A stretch of 10,977 nt of DNA from an uncultured Rikenellaceae bacterium (GTDB lineage Bacteria > Bacteroidota > Bacteroidia > Bacteroidales > Rikenellaceae): positions 1 to 10,977 of the forward strand of contig CAMTOL010000054.1 of the NCBI GenBank assembly GCA_947074135.1, given 5' to 3'. Under the pieces are notes generated by a model. That model ran no database searches, had not been told where the DNA came from, and saw only the letters and a list, made by a program, of their open reading frames with translations. Below, piece after piece: positions 6,044 to 10,977 of the stretch. Numbering within the stretch: position 1 is the first letter of the stretch; each line of letters starts with the position of its first letter. The translations under genes and the position numbers were made by a program.

Positions 6044-8533
6044 ATGCTCAAACTAAGAGAAAAAAATGCTATCGTATATCGTGATAGCGCATACACCTAT
6101 AAACAATTACTACAGTACTCTTTAATTTATCAAAATCATTTTAAATCGATATCTGAGAATTTCGAAAAAGTGATGATCTTTTCAGAGAACAATCCTAACT
6201 ATTTTTTTGCAATTTACGGAACGCTCAGAGCTGGTGCTATGACAGTGCCGGTTGATGTTATGTCAACAGAGAAGGAGTTGTTGTATATCGTCAATGACTG
6301 CAAAGCTGAGATAATATTTGTTGCCGAAGATAAAAAAGATTTTGTGGTTGAGGCCCTTAAAAAACTTGATGGTTTTACTCCTATTGTTGTTACTGCCGAA
6401 GATATTGATACCTCTAATCTCGAAACTACTCCCGTAGTTGAGATGGAGTTTGGCGATGATGATAAAACGGTCACAATTATCTATACTTCAGGTACAACTG
6501 GCTCTCCTAAAGGTGTTATGTTGTCGTACAAAAACCTGTGGGCAAATATCGATGGAGTAACAAATATCTCTCCAATTATTCGTGAAGATAGTAGATTGAT
6601 GATGATACTTCCGTTGCATCATATCTTTTCGTATGCTGGTTGTATGATGGCTCCAATTTATATTGGCTCGACTGTCTATATCTCTGATGGAATTTCACCT
6701 GATGCTATATTAGATACGCTTCAGAGAGGACGAATTACAGTACTTATTGGTGTGCCACGTCTGTTCGAGGGCTTTGCAAAGGGTATAATGGGTAAAATTA
6801 ACTCTAGCTTTGCAGCCAAAACGCTCTATAAACTAGCGTCGCTGATTGGTTCTCGTGCGTTGTCTGAGAAGATATTTAAGTCGGTTCATAGCAAATTTGG
6901 AGGCTGTATTGAGAACTTCGTTAGTGGCGGAGCTGCACTTCCTTACGAAACTGGGAAGATTTTTAAGACGCTCGGTTTTGAGATTCTCGAAGGTTATGGT
7001 ATGACCGAATGCGCACCAATGATTTCGTTTACCCGACCAGGAGAGTGGAAAATTGGGTACTGTGGTCGTTTGCTCGATGGAGTAGAGGTCTCTCTTGGCG
7101 AAAATGATGAGTTGTTAGTCAAAGGACCAAACGTTATGCAGGGCTACTACAATAAAGAACAGGAGAGTGCCGAAATTCTACGTGACGGTTGGTTGCACAC
7201 TGGCGATAAGGGTTTGCTGCACCCTAAATATGGAATTAAGATTACGGGTCGCCTCAAAGAGATTATTGTTACGCCCAATGGTAAGAATATTAGTCCAGTT
7301 GAGATTGAAAATGAGATAACTCAACTCTCTTATGTGATTAAAGAGATTGGAGTTTTCTTGAAAGATGATATTATTCAGGCGATTGTTTACCCTAGTATTG
7401 AGGCTGCTCGGATTAATACAGGTTCTTCGATTTATGATTCGGTCAGAGAGGAGATTGAGAAGTACAATCTAAGTGCTATCCAGTATAAACGTATTAAGAG
7501 TTTTCATATCGTGTCTGAGGAGTTGCCTAAGACTCGATTGGGGAAAATTCAACGTTTTATGTTAGAGGGGTTAGTTTGTGAACAGCCAAACAGGAGTGAG
7601 GTAATCGATGATTTGGAGGGTAAAAGCGAAACATATAAAGCACTCAAAGAGTTTATCGATGGCGAAACAAAAAAGTATGCTAAAGAGAACGACCACTTTG
7701 AGATAGACCTTGCGCTCGATTCGTTGGGTAGAGTGTCCTTTATTTCGTTTATTGAGGATAGTTTCAATGTTCATATTAAAGAGCGTCAGTTAGACAAACT
7801 ATCAACTTTGGCTAAACTTACAGAGTATGTCGAAAAAAATGCAGGTACAGAGGCTATTTCGACTTCAAAACTATCTTGGAAAGAGATGTTTGAGCTTAAC
7901 GAGCAGAGTTTTAGATTGCCAAAATCTGGGGCTATTAATTGGATTTCGACACAACTATCTAATCTGTTTCTCAATTCAGTTTATCGTTTCAAAACCAAAG
8001 GTACGAGAAAAGGTCTTAATGGACCAACGATATTTGTGGGTAATCATAGCTGTGTTTTTGACGGTTTGTTTCTCACTTCGAAATTGCCTTGGAAAACAGT
8101 TAGTAATACACTGTTTTTTGCTAAACAGAAACATTTTGACTCGAGGTTCAGACGGTTTATGGCGCGTCACAACAATATTATAGTGATGGATATTAATAGC
8201 AATGTTCGTAGTTCGATGCAGAAGATGTATGAAGTGCTTAAAAGTGGACGTAATATTGTTATTTTTCCAGAAGGGACTCGTAGTAAGGATGGAGGATTGC
8301 AAGAGTTTAAAGATGGATTTGCAATCTTGGCTCAAGCTTTGAATGTTTCGGTTGTGCCTGTTTCGATTAAAGGAGGTGAACAGGCTATTTGTAATAGAAC
8401 TAAGAAGTTAAAGATGTTCTCAAAGATTAGGGTTGAGTTTTTACCTGCATTGCGTATTCAAGCTGGTGAGAGCATTGCTGAGTTTAAGAATAAGGTTCAT
8501 AGTGCTATTGCAAAATCGTTGGCAACAGAGTAG
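6044..8533 (+). CDS. Fused acyl-adenylate ligase, acyl carrier protein and PlsC acyltransferase
   Basis: An 829-residue three-domain protein. Residues 1-510 are an AMP-forming acyl-CoA/acyl-ACP synthetase: the P-loop YTSGTTGSPKG (147-157), EGYGMTE (316-322), GWLHTGDKG (382-390), GRLKEIIVTPNGKNISPVEIE (402-422) and PKTRLGKIQR (495-504) with the catalytic Lys501. Residues about 525-600 look like an acyl carrier protein, with LALDSLG placing the phosphopantetheine Ser at 560. Residues about 630-829 are a PlsC/LPLAT acyltransferase, with NHSCVFD (His668, Asp673) and FPEGTRS (741-747). The simplest reading is a one-protein route: activate a fatty acid, load it on its own carrier, and transfer it to a lyso-lipid or other acceptor. 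This is analogous to E. coli Aas, but with the acyltransferase at the other end and a carrier added. The ATG at 6044 is preferred over the TTG just before it. Acceptor unknown; the neighbouring GT2 hints at a glycolipid. Confidence 0.88.
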   Translation: MLKLREKNAIVYRDSAYTYKQLLQYSLIYQNHFKSISENFEKVMIFSENNPNYFFAIYGTLRAGAMTVPVDVMSTEKELLYIVNDCKAEIIFVAEDKKDFVVEALKKLDGFTPIVVTAEDIDTSNLETTPVVEMEFGDDDKTVTIIYTSGTTGSPKGVMLSYKNLWANIDGVTNISPIIREDSRLMMILPLHHIFSYAGCMMAPIYIGSTVYISDGISPDAILDTLQRGRITVLIGVPRLFEGFAKGIMGKINSSFAAKTLYKLASLIGSRALSEKIFKSVHSKFGGCIENFVSGGAALPYETGKIFKTLGFEILEGYGMTECAPMISFTRPGEWKIGYCGRLLDGVEVSLGENDELLVKGPNVMQGYYNKEQESAEILRDGWLHTGDKGLLHPKYGIKITGRLKEIIVTPNGKNISPVEIENEITQLSYVIKEIGVFLKDDIIQAIVYPSIEAARINTGSSIYDSVREEIEKYNLSAIQYKRIKSFHIVSEELPKTRLGKIQRFMLEGLVCEQPNRSEVIDDLEGKSETYKALKEFIDGETKKYAKENDHFEIDLALDSLGRVSFISFIEDSFNVHIKERQLDKLSTLAKLTEYVEKNAGTEAISTSKLSWKEMFELNEQSFRLPKSGAINWISTQLSNLFLNSVYRFKTKGTRKGLNGPTIFVGNHSCVFDGLFLTSKLPWKTVSNTLFFAKQKHFDSRFRRFMARHNNIIVMDINSNVRSSMQKMYEVLKSGRNIVIFPEGTRSKDGGLQEFKDGFAILAQALNVSVVPVSIKGGEQAICNRTKKLKMFSKIRVEFLPALRIQAGESIAEFKNKVHSAIAKSLATE

Positions 8534-8593
8534 GTTAATTGCAATTTTCTTGTTAATTTTGGGGGTGATTTTTAGGGATTATTTATTGATTTC

Positions 8594-8616
8594 AATTGTT
8601 AATTCGAATTGTTAAT
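8594..8616 (+). repeat. Direct repeat just before pyrC
   Basis: AATTGTTAAT occurs at 8594-8603 and again at 8607-8616, flanking a CGA, with the palindrome AATTCGAATT (8601-8610) between. The second copy overlaps the pyrC start codon. The 81 bp between the ligase gene and pyrC also contain TAATTTTG (8554-8561), a possible -7 element without a well-placed -33. Confidence 0.4.
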
Positions 8617-9919
8617 GAAAAGTGTAATATATAATGGTGTGGTGGTCAATGATGGCGACTCTTTCGAGGGCTTTGTTGTTATTGAAGGTTCGCTAATCGT
8701 TCAAATTGGTAGAGGCTGCTATGAAAAACAGAGTGGCGTTACACTTATTGATGCTAAAGGTGGTTACATTATGCCCGGTGTGATTGACGACCAAGTGCAT
8801 TTCCGCGATCCGGGACTGACGTATAAGGCTGATATGGAGAGCGAAAGTCGTGCAGCGGTGGCTGGGGGTGTTACCTCGTTTATGGATATGCCAAACACTG
8901 TGCCGCAAACCACAACGAGAGAGTTTTGGGAGGCGAAAATGGAGCGCGCGGCTTTGGTTTCGGTTGCCAATTATGCCTTTTTTATGGGGGCAACTAACGA
9001 TAATATTAAGGTTATCGAACGACTTGATTCGAAGTTATTTCCAGGTGTTAAGGTCTTTATGGGGAGTTCTACTGGTGGAATGTTGGTCGATAATCGGAAG
9101 CGATTAGAGGCTATCTTTGCCGAGAGTCCAGTGTTGGTGGCTACTCACTGTGAGGACGAGGGGATTATTCGTCACAATATTGAGAAGTATGGCGCGGAGG
9201 CTACAATTGGTATGCATCCGGTTATTCGTAGTGAGGAGGCTTGTTATCGCTCTTCGGCAACGGCAGTTGAGATAGCGGCGAAGTATGGCACTAGGTTGCA
9301 CGTGTTGCACCTTTCGACTGTTCGTGAGTTGTCGCTTTTTGAGAGCAGACCATTGGTTGAGAAAAAGATTACCAATGAGGTTTGTGTGCATCATTTGTGG
9401 TTTTCGGATAGAGATTATGAGCGTAAAGGCAATCTAATAAAGTGGAATCCAGCGGTTAAGAGTGAGGCGAATAGAGATGGATTGAGGGCAGGGTTGCGAA
9501 GTGGTGGGGTCGATATAGTGGCTACTGATCACGCTCCGCACACGTTGGAGGAGAAGCAGTTGCCTTATACTCAAGCTCCGAGCGGAGGTCCAATGGTACA
9601 GCATTCGTTGGTGGCGATGTTGGAGATGTTTGAGCCGACTGAGGTGGTGGATTATATGTCGCATCGAGTGGCTCAGTGTTTTGGGGTCGATAAGCGAGGT
9701 TATTTGAGAGAGGGGTATTTTGCTGATGTAGTGGTTGTTGAGCGTGGTGAGTGGGAGGTTACTAGAGAGAGTGTACTTTATAAGTGCGGTTGGTCGCCGA
9801 TGGAGGGTGTGAGTTTTAAGCATAAGGTTAGTCATACCTTTGTGGGAGGGCAGCATGTTTATGACAATGGCGTAATTGACACTGAAGCAAGAGGCGAAGC
9901 ACTTATTTTTGGTAACTAG
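8615..9919 (+). CDS. pyrC: Dihydroorotase
   Basis: A 434-residue zinc amidohydrolase that closes carbamoyl-aspartate to dihydroorotate, the third step of pyrimidine synthesis. Seen in the sequence: the beta-strand 1 motif DDQVHFRDPG (58-67), GGVTSFMDMPNT (84-95), the likely carboxylated Lys146 in GVKVFMGSSTG, His178 in ATHCEDEG, His232 in LHLS, EVCVHHLWF (255-263) and the catalytic Asp305 in TDHAPH. Most dihydroorotases have HxH in the first motif; here the first His is Gln60. I remember the same change in the Porphyromonas gingivalis enzyme, so it is probably a lineage trait and not damage. Allantoinase is an alternative name for similar proteins, but the SSTG, CVHHLWF and CGWSP context and the nearby thyA favour pyrimidine synthesis. 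The start is the ATG at 8615; an in-frame TTG lies two codons earlier. Confidence 0.9.
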   Translation: MKSVIYNGVVVNDGDSFEGFVVIEGSLIVQIGRGCYEKQSGVTLIDAKGGYIMPGVIDDQVHFRDPGLTYKADMESESRAAVAGGVTSFMDMPNTVPQTTTREFWEAKMERAALVSVANYAFFMGATNDNIKVIERLDSKLFPGVKVFMGSSTGGMLVDNRKRLEAIFAESPVLVATHCEDEGIIRHNIEKYGAEATIGMHPVIRSEEACYRSSATAVEIAAKYGTRLHVLHLSTVRELSLFESRPLVEKKITNEVCVHHLWFSDRDYERKGNLIKWNPAVKSEANRDGLRAGLRSGGVDIVATDHAPHTLEEKQLPYTQAPSGGPMVQHSLVAMLEMFEPTEVVDYMSHRVAQCFGVDKRGYLREGYFADVVVVERGEWEVTRESVLYKCGWSPMEGVSFKHKVSHTFVGGQHVYDNGVIDTEARGEALIFGN

Positions 9920-9997
9920 TGACTAGTGAATGGTGACTCTATTCACCAATCATCAATCACCGATTACTATTCACCAATCACAATTCACTAATAAAAG
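9920..9997 (+). repeat. TCACC/ATTCAC-type intergenic repeats
   Basis: The gap between pyrC and thyA is built almost wholly of short related words: CTATTCACCAATCA at 9939-9952 and again at 9967-9980 (period 28), with further TCACC, ATCAC and ATTCAC copies. GTGAAT (9926-9931) pairs with ATTCAC (9941-9946) to form a small hairpin. No spacers of constant length occur, so it is not a CRISPR. It resembles the degenerate junction repeat at 4054-4102 in style. Confidence 0.55.
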
Positions 9998-10792
9998 ATG
10001 CAACAATATTTAGACCTATTAAAACACGTTCGTGATAACGGAGCTATCAAAGGAGATAGAACAGGCACAGGCACTCGTTCTGTATTCGGCTACCAAATGC
10101 GTTTCGACCTTAGCAAAGGCTTTCCGCTACTTACAACTAAGAAGTTGCACCTCCGCTCAATCATCTACGAACTATTGTGGTTCCTCAAGGGAGATACAAA
10201 CATCAAATATCTTAACGATAACAAAGTGACAATTTGGGACGAATGGGCTGACGCTAATGGCGACCTAGGGCACGTCTATGGCTACCAATGGCGTAGCTGG
10301 CCTACTCCCGACGGCGGACACATCGACCAAATCACTCAACTTGTCGAATCGCTAAAAAATAACCCCGACAGCCGTCGCCATATTGTTTCGGCGTGGAATG
10401 TTGCCGATGTCGATAATATGGCTCTGCCTCCTTGCCACACTATGTTTCAGTTCTATGTGGCAGACGGAAAGTTAAGTTGCCAATTGTATCAGCGTTCAGC
10501 GGATTTGTTTCTTGGTGTACCTTTCAATATTGCCTCTTATGCACTTTTGACGATGATGTTGGCGCAGGTTTGCGGTTATGAGTTGGGCGATTTTGTGCAT
10601 ACTCTAGGCGATGTTCATATATAGTCGAACCATATAGATCAAGTTAATGAGCAGTTGGCGAGGGTTCCACGCGATTTGCCGACGATGAAGATAAACCCAG
10701 ATAAAAAGTCGATTTTTGAGTTTGATTTTGAGGATTTTGAGTTAGAGAATTATGACCCATATCCTACAATTAAAGCTCCAATAGCCGTTTAA
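9998..10792 (+). pseudogene. thyA: Thymidylate synthase with in-frame amber codon at Tyr209
   Basis: Thymidylate synthase methylates dUMP to dTMP using methylene-tetrahydrofolate. Codons 1-208 give an excellent ThyA with Arg21 (RTGTGT), the nucleophile Cys146 (PPCH), Arg166 (QRSAD), Asn177 and His207, all at the same numbers as in the E. coli enzyme. Codon 209 is TAG (10622-10624). It replaces the Tyr of the HIYSNH motif that contacts dUMP. The same frame then continues without damage for 55 codons ([19 protein letters not shown]..., [21 protein letters not shown]) to a TAA at 10790-10792, giving 264 codons, the E. coli length. One base change would restore it. As written, the 208-residue product lacks the C-terminal part of the active site and should be inactive unless the amber is read through. 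Codon use shifts near codon 130. Candidates are a very recent pseudogene, a base-call error or suppression. Confidence 0.9.
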
Positions 10793-10798
10793 AAGCCG

Positions 10799-10977
10799 TG
10801 AAATTGGGGTTGATGCTACCTTGTTGCAAAATTTTATTTCGGTCACATACATTGAGTATGCTCCCTCATAAAATTTCTTACAGCGTTGCCTGAACCCTAA
10901 TTTGACGACTTTTAGAAACTTATGAAATTGGGGTTGATGCTACCTTGTTGCAAAATTTTATTTCGGTCACATACATT
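10799..10977. repeat. Direct repeat, 124-bp period, palindromic unit
   Basis: Bases 10799-10853 recur without change at 10923-10977, where the window ends, so the period is 124 bp and the second copy is incomplete. The unit is itself an imperfect palindrome centred near 10853. AAATTGGGGTT (10801-10811) pairs with AACCCTAATTT (10893-10903). AAATTTTAT (10829-10837) pairs with ATAAAATTT (10868-10876). CATAC (10846-10850) pairs with GTATG (10856-10860). It could form a long hairpin and lies only six bases past the thyA frame. No gene is seen here. Confidence 0.85.

Noticed and set aside
7976..8335. A 119-codon open frame antisense to the acyltransferase domain
   Set aside because: It overlaps the conserved HX4D and FPEGTRS coding region in full, with no domain and no promoter of its own.
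8554..8561. TAATTTTG as a pyrC promoter
   Set aside because: The nearest upstream TTG (8519-8521) is 32 bases away, too far for the -33/-7 spacing seen at the other promoters.
9434..9856. A 140-codon open frame antisense to pyrC
   Set aside because: It lies wholly opposite a strongly conserved gene, has low-complexity His/Ser/Leu-rich content and no recognisable domain. It is a mirror effect of pyrC codon bias.
9939..9980. Possible CRISPR-like repeats before thyA
   Set aside because: There are only two copies of a 14-base word, with degenerate relatives between them and no unique spacers of constant length. No cas genes are in view.
10622..10624. TAG reassigned to an amino acid genome-wide
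   Set aside because: Other intact genes in the window end in TAG at the expected protein length (ligase fusion, pyrC), so TAG acts as a stop here.

Overview
The window looks like chromosome of a member of the Bacteroidota, probably the order Bacteroidales. Three things point there: a DPP5-type dipeptidyl peptidase lipoprotein close to the Porphyromonas/Bacteroides form, promoter-like sites of the TTG...TAnnTTTG type, and a dihydroorotase with the DDQVHFR variant I remember from this phylum. The genus cannot be fixed from sequence alone. This is mostly housekeeping DNA, but it carries several decayed or repeat-invaded loci.

Left edge (1-545, minus strand): the 5' part of an IS3-family insertion sequence. 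Its orfA is broken by two short palindromic inserts. Removing them on paper restores both the orfA ending and a -1 frameshift entry into orfB. Next come a hairpin, a tRNA-Cys(GCA) gene with a likely promoter upstream, and a terminator hairpin for the peptidase gene.

Minus-strand block (964-5050): transcription probably runs from a signal-peptide protein with a shortened GH20 (hexosaminidase-like) fold, through a polyprenyl diphosphate synthase, to the DPP5 lipoprotein. Gaps are only 16-18 bp. The end of the GH20-like gene runs into an AT-rich intergenic repeat.

Plus-strand block (5252-10792), divergent from the first: a polyprenol-phosphate mannosyltransferase-like GT2 enzyme; a three-domain fusion (AMP-forming acyl ligase, acyl carrier protein, PlsC acyltransferase); dihydroorotase (pyrC); and thymidylate synthase (thyA). 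The first two have recognisable promoters. The GT2 frame can be extended upstream to a TTG, but that TTG is the -33 element, so the true start is the ATG at 5252. Two pyrimidine genes follow two lipid or glycolipid genes, and the opposite strand adds a polyprenyl-diphosphate synthase.

The most notable feature is thyA. It has a complete 264-codon frame with all the usual catalytic residues, except that codon 209, the invariant dUMP-contacting Tyr, is an amber TAG. Codon choice also changes about 60% of the way through the gene. Right after it begins a repeat of 124 bp period whose unit is a long imperfect palindrome, cut by the window edge. I see no CRISPR array, phage module or clearly new multi-gene system. 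The real oddities are the amber thyA, the palindromic inserts in the IS, the shortened GH20-like gene and the palindromic tandem repeat.
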